DNA from: Riemerella columbipharyngis
GTDB taxonomy: Bacteria > Bacteroidota > Bacteroidia > Flavobacteriales > Weeksellaceae
Assembly (NCBI RefSeq): GCF_900101995.1
Contig: NZ_FNAS01000001.1
Coordinates: 275,540 to 339,539 of the forward strand
Direction of reading: 5' to 3'
Length of the DNA: 64,000 nucleotides
Of the stretch, positions 39,674-48,350 are shown piece by piece. The notes beneath the pieces were generated by a model. It made no database searches. It was not told where the DNA came from and saw only the letters and a program-made list of their open reading frames with translations. The translations under genes were made by a program, and so were the position numbers. Position 1 is the first letter of the stretch; every line of letters begins with the position of its first letter.

Positions 39674-40246
39674 ATGTCAGATTATTTTTCACATGAAACG
39701 GCAGTCGTAGATGAAGGCTGCAATATAGGAAAAGGTACTAAAATATGGCATTTTTCACATATTATGACAGGATGTACATTAGGTGAGAATTGTAATATAG
39801 GACAAAATGTAGTGGTTTCGCCTAAAGTAGTTTTGGGTAAAAATGTAAAAGTTCAAAATAATGTGTCTATATACGAAGGTGTAACTTGTGATGATGATGT
39901 GTTTTTGGGGCCGTCTATGGTGTTTACTAATGTTATAAACCCGAGAAGTGCTGTAAACAGGAAAAATGAATATCTGAAAACGCATGTAGGAAAAGGAGCG
40001 TCCATAGGAGCTAATGCGACTATAGTTTGCGGGCATAATATCGGCGAATATGCCTTTATAGGTGCAGGTGCAGTAGTTACTAAAGAAGTACCTGCTTACG
40101 CGTTGGTTGTAGGTAATCCTGCAAGACAAATAGGATGGATGAGTGAGTATGGTCACAGATTAGAATTTAACGACTCCGGGATTGCAGTCTGTGAACAGAG
40201 TGGAGAAAAATATAAACTTGAAAATAATAAAGTATCTAAACTATAA
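39674..40246 (+). CDS. WbpD/WlbB-type N-acetyltransferase, left-handed beta helix
   Basis: Acetylates the 3-amino group of UDP-GlcNAc3NA. Hexapeptide repeats ([45 protein letters not shown]) build the beta helix. The family-specific tail [16 protein letters not shown] plus a short extension with C-x6-G ([11 protein letters not shown]) matches WbpD and WlbB closely. 190 aa. Acts as a trimer in characterised homologues. Confidence 0.93.
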   Translation: MSDYFSHETAVVDEGCNIGKGTKIWHFSHIMTGCTLGENCNIGQNVVVSPKVVLGKNVKVQNNVSIYEGVTCDDDVFLGPSMVFTNVINPRSAVNRKNEYLKTHVGKGASIGANATIVCGHNIGEYAFIGAGAVVTKEVPAYALVVGNPARQIGWMSEYGHRLEFNDSGIAVCEQSGEKYKLENNKVSKL

Positions 40247-40247
40247 A

Positions 40248-41264
40248 ATGATGGATAGAAAAATAAAATTTGCAGTGGTGGGATGCGGCCATATCGGGAA
40301 ACGCCATGCGGAGATGATAAGCAGGAATGCAGAGAGTGAACTTGTCGCATTAGTAGATGTAAAAGAAAAGTCTCAATTGGGAATAGAAAATTACGATGCT
40401 GAATTTTTTAATTCATTAGATGAACTACTTGCTTCGGATTTAGAAATAGATGTCATTAATATTGCTACGCCTAATGGTTTTCACGCTTCTCAAGGAATGA
40501 AAGTCTTGGATTCAGGAAGGCATTTGGTAATAGAAAAACCTATGGCACTGACAAAGAATGATGCCGAGCAGCTAATATTTAGAGGATTGAGAAAACACAA
40601 ACAAGTATTTTGCGTAATGCAAAACAGGTATTCTCCTCCGTCAGTATGGTTAAAAGATTTATTGGAATCCGGTAAATTGGGGAAAATTTATATGGTTCAG
40701 ATTAACTGTTATTGGAATCGTGATGACCGCTATTATAAACCGGACTCTTGGCATGGTGACAAAGAATTAGATGGCGGTACATTATTCACACAGTTTTCGC
40801 ATTTCATTGATTTAATGTATTGGTATTTTGGAGATATTACCAATATTCAAGCTAAATTTGAAGATTTTAATCATCAGAAGTTGACAGGCTTTGAAGATTC
40901 GGGATTTGTATCATTTGATTTTATCAATGGTGGTATGGGGTGTCTTAATTACTCCACTTCTGTTTGGAACAAAAATTTGGAAAGCAGCATTACCGTAATT
41001 GCAGAAAACGGCTCCTTAAAAGTGGGTGGGCAATATATGAATGAAGTAGAGTATTGCCACATCAAAGATTATGAAATGCCGGAATTGGCTCCTACTAATC
41101 CAGGTAATGATTACGGTGCTTATAAAGGCTCTGCAGCCAATCATCATTATATCATAGAGAATGTGGTAGATGTACTGAAAGGCAGAAATACGATTACTAC
41201 AAATGCACTGGAAGGGATGAAAGTGGTAGATATTATAGAGAGAATTTATCAGTTGAAAAAATAA
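40248..41264 (+). CDS. WbpB/WlbA-type UDP-GlcNAcA 3-dehydrogenase (Gfo/Idh/MocA)
   Basis: Gfo/Idh/MocA oxidoreductase. NAD motif IKFAVVGCGHIGKRHAEMI, catalytic-Lys block VIEKPMALTKNDAEQL, and the C-terminal domain with DGGTLFTQFSHFIDLMYWYF. Next to wbpE- and wbpD-like genes it most likely oxidises C3 of UDP-GlcNAcA. Characterised members keep NAD bound and regenerate it by reducing 2-oxoglutarate to 2-hydroxyglutarate. The N-terminus differs from Pseudomonas WbpB and is nearer the WlbA/BplA branch. ATG 40248 is chosen (MMDRKIKF), two nt after the wbpD-like stop; the frame is open further upstream, inside wbpD. Confidence 0.82.
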   Translation: MMDRKIKFAVVGCGHIGKRHAEMISRNAESELVALVDVKEKSQLGIENYDAEFFNSLDELLASDLEIDVINIATPNGFHASQGMKVLDSGRHLVIEKPMALTKNDAEQLIFRGLRKHKQVFCVMQNRYSPPSVWLKDLLESGKLGKIYMVQINCYWNRDDRYYKPDSWHGDKELDGGTLFTQFSHFIDLMYWYFGDITNIQAKFEDFNHQKLTGFEDSGFVSFDFINGGMGCLNYSTSVWNKNLESSITVIAENGSLKVGGQYMNEVEYCHIKDYEMPELAPTNPGNDYGAYKGSAANHHYIIENVVDVLKGRNTITTNALEGMKVVDIIERIYQLKK

Positions 41265-42538
41265 TGATTGATATAAGGAAAAACTTAAAATCAGAGTTTT
41301 CTCGAAATGTTTTAACATTGATTACTGGTACCACTGTAGCTCAGATGATACCCATCTTGGTAAGTCCTATTCTAACAAGAATTTATACACCAGAAGATTT
41401 TGGTATTTTAGCTTTATTTATATCTGTGTCAACCATTTTGAGTTCTATGATCTGTGGGCGATATGAGTTAGCAATTATACTTCCAGAAAAGGAGGAAGAT
41501 GCTATAAATATACTAGCTTTAGGATTTATATTAGCAGCCTTTTTATCTTTCGTTTTATTTTTGATAGTTGTTCTCTTTCATCATACTTTAGCTTCAGCAT
41601 TGGGAAATTTAAAGATTGAGATATGGCTTTATTTTATACCTTTAGTTATTTTTACTTTAGGAGTATTTAGTCTTTTAAACTATTATAATAATCGAAAAAA
41701 ATATTATGAAGATTTAGCTAAAGCTACAGTGCTTAGATCTATTGTACTGTCTATTGTTCAAATTTTAGGAGGATTTTTTTATAAAGGTGCGGGAGGATTG
41801 GTTATAGGGCAAATTATTTCTAGTTTTTCAGCTAATCTAAAGTTAGTAAAAAATATTTCTAAGGATAAAGTTTTAATATCTAAAATTAATAAAAACCATA
41901 TTCTGACAGTAGCAAATAAATACAAAAGATTTCCACAATTTTCTATGTGGTCGGCATTAGCAAATAATATGGGTTTTCAGTTTTATAATGTTTTAGTTTC
42001 TGCATATTATTCATCAAAAACACTAGGATTTTATTCTATGTCTAATAGAGTTTTAGGTATGCCTGCTACTTTAGTGGGAGGAGCTATGGCTCAGGTTTTC
42101 TTTCAGCATGCAGCAGAAGAGAAACAAAAAACAGGACTGACAAAATCTATTTTTATTAAGACATTAAAGAAAACACTTATTATTAGTTTACCTACATTTT
42201 TGATTATATTTCTGATTATAGAAGATTTATTTGCTTTAGTATATGGTGAAAGTTGGAGGGTAGCAGGCTCATATGTTAAAATAGTCACACCTATGTTTTT
42301 TATTAGGTTTAATGTAGTAACCGTTAGTAATGTTATGAATATATATGGAAAAGAAAAAGCATTATTGATTTGGCAGATAGCTTTATGCTTGATAGCACTA
42401 TTATCTATTTTTACATGTAGCTATTTAAAGTATCCATTTGAGATATCTTTGTATGCTATGAGTATAGGGCTTAGCTTAAACTATCTTATATTGTTATATA
42501 TGGTTTACAATCTTTCTAACAAAGGTAAATTATTTTAA
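41264..42538 (+). CDS. wzx: Oligosaccharide flippase (Wzx, MOP family)
   Basis: Polytopic protein of the polysaccharide-exporter branch of the MOP superfamily, which flips undecaprenyl-linked repeat units. About 12 hydrophobic helices are visible. The N-terminal SRNVLTLITGTTVAQMIPIL then VSPILTRIYTPEDFGILALF is a clear Polysacc_synt signature. 424 aa. The start overlaps the preceding stop by one base. Confidence 0.92.
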   Translation: MIDIRKNLKSEFSRNVLTLITGTTVAQMIPILVSPILTRIYTPEDFGILALFISVSTILSSMICGRYELAIILPEKEEDAINILALGFILAAFLSFVLFLIVVLFHHTLASALGNLKIEIWLYFIPLVIFTLGVFSLLNYYNNRKKYYEDLAKATVLRSIVLSIVQILGGFFYKGAGGLVIGQIISSFSANLKLVKNISKDKVLISKINKNHILTVANKYKRFPQFSMWSALANNMGFQFYNVLVSAYYSSKTLGFYSMSNRVLGMPATLVGGAMAQVFFQHAAEEKQKTGLTKSIFIKTLKKTLIISLPTFLIIFLIIEDLFALVYGESWRVAGSYVKIVTPMFFIRFNVVTVSNVMNIYGKEKALLIWQIALCLIALLSIFTCSYLKYPFEISLYAMSIGLSLNYLILLYMVYNLSNKGKLF

Positions 42539-42549
42539 AAGAATATATA

Positions 42550-43881
42550 ATGTATTTATTTATAAGTATATTAGTGTTGATATTATCATATTTTTTGTTC
42601 AAAAAGGCTTCGGGGTCGTTGTCTTTAACAAAATTAAATATGATTTCTTGGATTTTCTATTACAATATAATAATGCAATCTTTTATTGCGGCAATATTGG
42701 TAGTAAATAAATGGGATAATCATTATTTAATATCAAGAATTACTCGAGATGATACACGATTTAACGGATGGATTGCCGTTATGTATACTTCTATGGCTCT
42801 TCCTATAGGAATGATTTTAATGAATAAAATACTCTCTGCTAATCCCAAAAATTTGTTAGATAAATATCAGAAAAGTAGTCTTGTTCCATTAGTGAGTAAA
42901 TATGATTCTTATATAAAGTATCCCCTATTTTTGTTGTCCTCATTATCTATCATCGCGGTATTATATACATTTGCTAATTTAAGAGAAATTCCTATATTAA
43001 AGGCTTTTTCGGGTGCTTCTGCTTATGATCTGGCAGTATATAGAGAATTAGCCTCAAGAAGATTTCAAGGGAATGAAATTTTTAGAAATATTTTTGCAAT
43101 TAGTTTGACCCCTCTTTTATGTTTTATATATTGTGCTTATTATAGATGTACAAAGAAAAAAATAGACTTACATATGTTTTACATTATGTTTATTTTTACT
43201 TTTCTTATTCTTACTTACGATTTAGAGAAATCGCCAATAATTAATTTTCTTATAGGATTTGTCTTTTTTAAAGTTTTAGTGGACAGGGATTTGTCAAAGA
43301 AGATGTTGTATATCTATGGAGCAGGGGTTTTTATAATTCTTGTTTTTATGTATGTTCTTGTAATGCAGTCAGGGGATATATATTCTTTATTCTCTAACTA
43401 TAATGCAGGTATTTTAGGCAGGATATTCTTAACTCAGTCAGCAGGAACATATTTAATGTTTGATATATTTCCAAGGGTACATGACTTTATAGGTTTTAAT
43501 TCAGTGTCTTCTTTTATTGCGAGTCTTTCCGGAGATGAAGTTTCGGATCGTGCTGCAAGGATAGTAATGTCATACATAAGACATGGTAATTTAGAAGGGG
43601 CTGGAGTGGTTAATAGTCTTTTTGTAGGAGAAGCTTGGGCTAATTTTGGTTGGACGGGAGTTCTTCTATCGCCTCTTTATGTAGGAGCAGTTGTTCAATT
43701 TCTTTATATAAAATTATTGAAAAGCAAAAAGACTCCTTTGTTTTTAGGAGTGTTAGTATATTTTAGTTATAAATCTAGTATTACAGGAGGATTTAATGAT
43801 TATATATATAATGTGGGATACTTTATTCTATTTATTATGATTGCATTTGTATATATATCTGGAAAAAGCTTGAAAAGATAA
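42550..43881 (+). CDS. Oligosaccharide repeat-unit polymerase-like membrane protein (Wzy candidate)
   Basis: Very hydrophobic 443-aa protein with about 11-12 transmembrane helices (SILVLILSYFLF at the start, YFILFIMIAFVYISG at the end). A large loop around residues 255-340 contains YNAGILGRIFLTQSAGTYL and later VVNSLFVGEAWANFGWTGVL. The layout and locus position fit O-antigen/capsule polymerases, which show little sequence conservation. Polymerase identity is inferred from topology and from its position after wzx. Confidence 0.68.
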   Translation: MYLFISILVLILSYFLFKKASGSLSLTKLNMISWIFYYNIIMQSFIAAILVVNKWDNHYLISRITRDDTRFNGWIAVMYTSMALPIGMILMNKILSANPKNLLDKYQKSSLVPLVSKYDSYIKYPLFLLSSLSIIAVLYTFANLREIPILKAFSGASAYDLAVYRELASRRFQGNEIFRNIFAISLTPLLCFIYCAYYRCTKKKIDLHMFYIMFIFTFLILTYDLEKSPIINFLIGFVFFKVLVDRDLSKKMLYIYGAGVFIILVFMYVLVMQSGDIYSLFSNYNAGILGRIFLTQSAGTYLMFDIFPRVHDFIGFNSVSSFIASLSGDEVSDRAARIVMSYIRHGNLEGAGVVNSLFVGEAWANFGWTGVLLSPLYVGAVVQFLYIKLLKSKKTPLFLGVLVYFSYKSSITGGFNDYIYNVGYFILFIMIAFVYISGKSLKR

Positions 43882-43893
43882 AAAGTGTTGAAA

Positions 43894-44991
43894 ATGAAAG
43901 AAAAAAGGATGATATTCCATATACCTAATTCTATTGATAAGGAGCAAAAGTCGGGATCTCAAATCCGACCTATGAAACTGTTACAAGCATTTAGAAATAT
44001 AGGTTATACAGTAGACGCAGTGATGGGGACTGTAAGAGAAAGAAAAAAACAAATAAAAGAAATAAAAAAGAATATAAAACAAGGTATCCAATACGATTTT
44101 TTATATAGTGAAAGTTCTACTATGCCTACTGCTCTCACAGAATCTCATCATTTACCGATAGCTCCGTTTTTAGACTTTTCTTTTTTTAGTTATTGTAAAA
44201 AAAACAGTATTAAAATAGGACTTTTTTACAGAGATATCTATTGGAATTTTAATGAGTATTATGATAAATCTTCTTTACTAAAAAGAATTGCCTTTCTTTT
44301 TTATAAATTTGATTTACTACATTATAATAAAATTTTAGATGTTTTCTATCTGCCATCTATAGAAATGTATAAGTATATTCCAATAGAGCTTGATGGGAAA
44401 GTTCTTGCTCTACCTCCTGCAGTAGACACGAAAGTCTTAACTGTAAATACACAAAGATGTTTTTCTGAGAATATTAGTTTTATATATGTAGGAGGAATAG
44501 GAAAAGTATATGATTTAAGTTTATTTTTTGATACAGTATTAGATTTTCAGAATTTTAAAATAAATATTTGTACAAGAAAAAATGAATGGGATAGCTGTTA
44601 TTATAAATATTCTAAGTATGAAAAAAAATATGAAATAAATCATGTTAGTGGTGATGGATTGTCATCTATTTATAAAAAATCAGATATTGCAGTATATTTC
44701 TTAAAACCAGATAGATTGTGGGATTTTGCTATAGGAATAAAACTGTTTGAATATATGGCATATCGAAAGCCGATTATAGCAGTAAAAGGAACTGCAGTGG
44801 GTAATTTTGTAGAGAGTAATGATATTGGTTGGGTTATTAATTATACCAAAGAGGATTTAGAAAAATTATTAAGATATCTTACTAATAATAGAGATGAAAT
44901 TAATAAGAAGATTGAGAATATTGAAAAAATAATATTAAATCATACTTGGGAAGCCAGAGCAAGACAAGTAGAAAAAGACTTAAAAGGATGA
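43894..44991 (+). CDS. Glycosyltransferase, GT4-like (GT-B fold)
   Basis: 365-aa cytoplasmic protein of GT-B type. The N-terminal half (MIFHIPNSIDKEQKSGSQIR) resembles acceptor-binding domains. The C-terminal half carries KKSDIAVYFLKPDRLWDFAI and GIKLFEYMAYRKPIIAVKGT, the equivalent of the E-x7-E donor site of GT4 enzymes. The usual 'EALA' is GIKLFEYMA here. ATG 43894 is preferred over GTG 43885. The stop overlaps the next start in an ATGA. Sugar unknown. Confidence 0.75.
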   Translation: MKEKRMIFHIPNSIDKEQKSGSQIRPMKLLQAFRNIGYTVDAVMGTVRERKKQIKEIKKNIKQGIQYDFLYSESSTMPTALTESHHLPIAPFLDFSFFSYCKKNSIKIGLFYRDIYWNFNEYYDKSSLLKRIAFLFYKFDLLHYNKILDVFYLPSIEMYKYIPIELDGKVLALPPAVDTKVLTVNTQRCFSENISFIYVGGIGKVYDLSLFFDTVLDFQNFKINICTRKNEWDSCYYKYSKYEKKYEINHVSGDGLSSIYKKSDIAVYFLKPDRLWDFAIGIKLFEYMAYRKPIIAVKGTAVGNFVESNDIGWVINYTKEDLEKLLRYLTNNRDEINKKIENIEKIILNHTWEARARQVEKDLKG

Positions 44992-46097
44992 AAATATTAT
45001 TGTTGTCAGATTGTAATTCGGTACACACTATAAAATGGGCAAAATCTCTATATAGTAAAGGAGTAGATGTTATTGTTTTCAGTATAGGAGTTTTACGAGT
45101 ATCGGATTATGAAGGTACCAATATAAGAATATATGCATCATCTTATAAAGTAAGCAGGGGGAATATAGCTAATAAACTATCGTATATTACAATTATTCCG
45201 AAATTAAAAAGAGTAATAAAAAAAGAAAAACCGGATATATTACATGCTCATTATGCCACCAGTTATGGCTTATTAGGAAGTTTGGCGAATTTTCATCCTT
45301 ATATTATTTCAGTATGGGGTAGTGATGTTTTTGATTTTCCCAATAAATCGGTTATTCATAAAAAAATTCTGAAACATAATTTGAGAAAGGCGGATAAAAT
45401 TTTATCTACCTCAAAAGTTATGGCAAAAGAAACACAGAAGTATACAAATAAATCTATAGAAGTAACACCATTTGGTGTGGATTTAGATGTGTTTTGTCCT
45501 TATTCTATTTCTAAAGCATCGTCTCTATTTTCTCAAAATGATATTGTGATAGGTACAATAAAATCTTTAGAGAAAAAGTACGGAATAGAATATCTGATAG
45601 ATGCTTTTTCGCTAGTTTTAGAGAAGCGGCCTCATTTACCACTTAAATTACTCATCGTGGGTGAAGGAAGTTTGGATAATTCTCTAAAAGAACAAGTAAA
45701 GAGATTGCAAATACAAGATAAAGTGATATTTAAGGGTAAAATTCCCTTTAGTGAAGTGCCAAAGTATCATAATATGATATCTGTTTATGTGGCATTATCT
45801 ATATTGAATAGTGAGAGCTTTGGTGTTGCTATTGTAGAGGCTTCAGCTATGGAAATGCCGGTAATCGTTTCGGATGTGGGAGGACTTCCAGAGGTAGTGG
45901 AGCATCGGAAAACAGGAATTGTAGTTCCTCCTAAAAATAGCGAAGCAGCAGCGAGAGCAATTTTAGAAATAATAGATAATGAAACATTAAGAGAAAAAAT
46001 GGGGAAATTAGGCAGGCTCAGAGTTTGTGAATTATATGATTGGAATAAAAATGTAGAGCTTATGCTATCGATTTATAACAAAATCATATCGAGTTAG
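44988..46097 (+). CDS. Glycosyltransferase family 4
   Basis: GT-B retaining glycosyltransferase. N-terminal MKILLLSDCNSVHTIKWAKS, then DILHAHYATSYGLLGSLA, and the Glycos_transf_1 domain with IGTIKSLEKKYGIEYLIDA and LNSESFGVAIVEASAMEMPV, where EAS stands for the donor-binding E-x7-E site, then VSDVGGLPEVVEH. 369 aa from the ATG at 44988, which overlaps the previous stop by 4 nt. Donor sugar unknown. Confidence 0.9.
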   Translation: MKILLLSDCNSVHTIKWAKSLYSKGVDVIVFSIGVLRVSDYEGTNIRIYASSYKVSRGNIANKLSYITIIPKLKRVIKKEKPDILHAHYATSYGLLGSLANFHPYIISVWGSDVFDFPNKSVIHKKILKHNLRKADKILSTSKVMAKETQKYTNKSIEVTPFGVDLDVFCPYSISKASSLFSQNDIVIGTIKSLEKKYGIEYLIDAFSLVLEKRPHLPLKLLIVGEGSLDNSLKEQVKRLQIQDKVIFKGKIPFSEVPKYHNMISVYVALSILNSESFGVAIVEASAMEMPVIVSDVGGLPEVVEHRKTGIVVPPKNSEAAARAILEIIDNETLREKMGKLGRLRVCELYDWNKNVELMLSIYNKIISS

Positions 46098-46099
46098 AA

Positions 46100-47341
46100 A
46101 TGTTACAGAGGTGGAATTCGTTTAGAAAAGTAGTTTCTATATATGATATTACAATTATCTTGATGTTATCGGGATATTTTTTATCTGCTTTAACACCATA
46201 TTTTTTGAATACTAATTCTATAAATTATATAGAGCGAATAGTAGTGCTCTCGTTGAGTGGTTATATAATTTTTAAGAATAAATATGTAAAACAAACTTAT
46301 ATTTTCTATATACTATTATTATTTTTTATTTTATATTTTTTAAATCTATGTGTAGATTTTTTTAAATATCATATTGTCTATGATAAACCTATTTATCATT
46401 ATTTTGGATATTTAATATTTATCTCGGTTATACCGGCTTTAAGTATATTCTTTATTCCAAAAGAAAAAATTAATTGGAAATTTATTCTTTGGGGTACTTG
46501 GTTTTCTTTAGGGATTTTCAATGTTGTAAATATTTTATTTACAGATTATTCTAATATATCATACAGAATTAGTGGAATTACATCTTTTTGGCCAATAATT
46601 TATGCACAGGTAGGTGTTTCTTTTTCGATATTGTCTGTTTTTTTGTATGAATATTTAAAAGGAAAATGGGATATTATTTGTATTGTATCTTTTTATATGG
46701 GGCTTTTTAGCTGTATCATTACGGGGAGTAAAGGGCCTTTATTTTTCTTTTTTGTGCTTTTATTCCTTTATATTATTTTATTTGGAATACCTAGGGTTTT
46801 TAAAAATGTTTATTTTATAATAAGTTCGATTTTGTTTATCTTATTTTTATTCTTTAATAGTGATTTTTCTATTTATCATAGAATTTATGATTTTTTATTT
46901 ACTAATAATGATGCTTCTAAGCAACAAAGAATGGAGATACTAAAATATACGATTGATAGTATTAAAGAACATTTTTGGCAAGGCTCCAATATGTTTATTA
47001 AAACAAAGACTCTTCACTCGACATATCCTCATAATCTATTTTTAGAGTCTATTATGACAATGGGGGTAATAGGAGGAATTTTATTTTTATTTATAAATAT
47101 TAAAGCTATTTATAGTGTGTTTCTATATTTAAAAATAAAACATCAAGAAGTATGGGTTGTATTTTTATTTTTACAATATTTTTTTCAAACATTTTTTTCG
47201 TTATCTTTGTATTCTAGCGAAGGGTATTGGATTTTATTAGCTATAATTTTGTCAAAAAAAATAAGAAATAATCAGAAATATGAAAATCTTAACAATATTA
47301 GGGGCGAGACCTCAGTTCATAAAAGCCGGATCTATAAGTAG
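46100..47341 (+). CDS. O-antigen ligase/polymerase family membrane protein
   Basis: 413-aa polytopic protein with about 10-12 helices and a Wzy_C-like periplasmic loop: GSKGPLFFFFVLLFLYIILF, then KTKTLHSTYPHNLFLESIMT, where the conserved His-Asn motif of O-antigen ligases and polymerases is seen. It may be the true Wzy, with the protein at 42550 having another role, or a WaaL-like ligase. Its 3' end overlaps the next gene by 62 nt, with a Lys/Asn-rich tail (KKIRNNQKYENLN) that looks non-conserved. A frameshift or late stop near 47270 is possible. Confidence 0.78.
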   Translation: MLQRWNSFRKVVSIYDITIILMLSGYFLSALTPYFLNTNSINYIERIVVLSLSGYIIFKNKYVKQTYIFYILLLFFILYFLNLCVDFFKYHIVYDKPIYHYFGYLIFISVIPALSIFFIPKEKINWKFILWGTWFSLGIFNVVNILFTDYSNISYRISGITSFWPIIYAQVGVSFSILSVFLYEYLKGKWDIICIVSFYMGLFSCIITGSKGPLFFFFVLLFLYIILFGIPRVFKNVYFIISSILFILFLFFNSDFSIYHRIYDFLFTNNDASKQQRMEILKYTIDSIKEHFWQGSNMFIKTKTLHSTYPHNLFLESIMTMGVIGGILFLFINIKAIYSVFLYLKIKHQEVWVVFLFLQYFFQTFFSLSLYSSEGYWILLAIILSKKIRNNQKYENLNNIRGETSVHKSRIYK

Positions 47342-48350
47342 AGAAATAGCCAAGCATAATACAATCAAAGAAATTATAGTGCATACAGGGCAACATTACG
47401 ATGCTAATATGAGCAATATTTTTTTTGAGGAAATGAAAATTCCTAAGCCTGACTATTTCTTAGGGATAGGGGGAAAATCTCACGGTGCTATGACCGGACA
47501 GATGATTGAGAAAATAGAGGAAGTTGCACTGAAAGAAAATCCGGACTGGATAATGGTCTATGGAGATACCAACTCTACATTGGCAGGAGCTATCGTGGCG
47601 AGTAAACTGCATATAAAATTAGCCCATATAGAAGCTGGGCTCAGGAGTTTCAATATGAAAATGCCGGAAGAAATCAATAGAATACTTACGGATAGGGTTA
47701 GCCAGATATTATTTTGCCCTACTAAAACGGCTGTTGATAATCTTTTGAAAGAAGGCTTTGAGAATTTTGAGTGTAAAATTGTAAATAGCGGTGATGTGAT
47801 GCAAGATGGAGCCATGTTCTATTCTACTCTAATGCAGAAACCACCATTTGATATAGAGAAAGATTTTATTTTATGTACCATCCATCGTGCGGAGAATACA
47901 GATAGCTTATCCCGACTAAAAAATATATTCGAAGCACTGAATGAAATTTCTAAAGAAACACAAATTGTATTACCGCTACATCCTCGTACAAAGAAAATCG
48001 TAGAAGAAAAGGGCGTAAATATTTCGGATAATATTCTAATCGTGGAGCCTTTGGGTTATCTGCAAATGGTTTGGCTGATAGGTCATTGTAAATTGGTGAT
48101 GACAGACAGCGGCGGACTGCAGAAGGAAGCATTTTTCTTTAAAAAACCATGTATAACACTCAGAGACGAAACGGAATGGATTGAATTGGTAGAGCATAAA
48201 TTTAATGTATTAGCCGGTGCAGATAAGGATAAGATAATATCTACTTATAATGACAAAGATAATTTGTTTGCGAAAGATTTTGATGCCGATTTGTATGGTG
48301 GTGGGCAAGCGAGCGAGAATATTATAAAACAATTGTTAGAATATAAATAA
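47280..48350 (+). CDS. WbpI-type UDP-GlcNAc3NAcA 2-epimerase (non-hydrolysing)
   Basis: WecB-fold epimerase. N-terminal ILTILGARPQFIKAGSISRE, then VHTGQHYDANMSNIFFEEM with IPKPDYFLGIGG, the features separating WbpI/WlbD-type enzymes from ordinary WecB (RPEAIKMAP). GDTNSTLAGAIVASKL, HIEAGLRSFNMKMPEEINR and the C-terminal MTDSGGLQKEAFFFKKPC are core blocks. With WbpB/E/D-type enzymes upstream the product would be UDP-2,3-diacetamido-2,3-dideoxy-mannuronic acid. 356 aa. ATG 47280 lies inside the previous reading frame. Confidence 0.9.
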   Translation: MKILTILGARPQFIKAGSISREIAKHNTIKEIIVHTGQHYDANMSNIFFEEMKIPKPDYFLGIGGKSHGAMTGQMIEKIEEVALKENPDWIMVYGDTNSTLAGAIVASKLHIKLAHIEAGLRSFNMKMPEEINRILTDRVSQILFCPTKTAVDNLLKEGFENFECKIVNSGDVMQDGAMFYSTLMQKPPFDIEKDFILCTIHRAENTDSLSRLKNIFEALNEISKETQIVLPLHPRTKKIVEEKGVNISDNILIVEPLGYLQMVWLIGHCKLVMTDSGGLQKEAFFFKKPCITLRDETEWIELVEHKFNVLAGADKDKIISTYNDKDNLFAKDFDADLYGGGQASENIIKQLLEYK

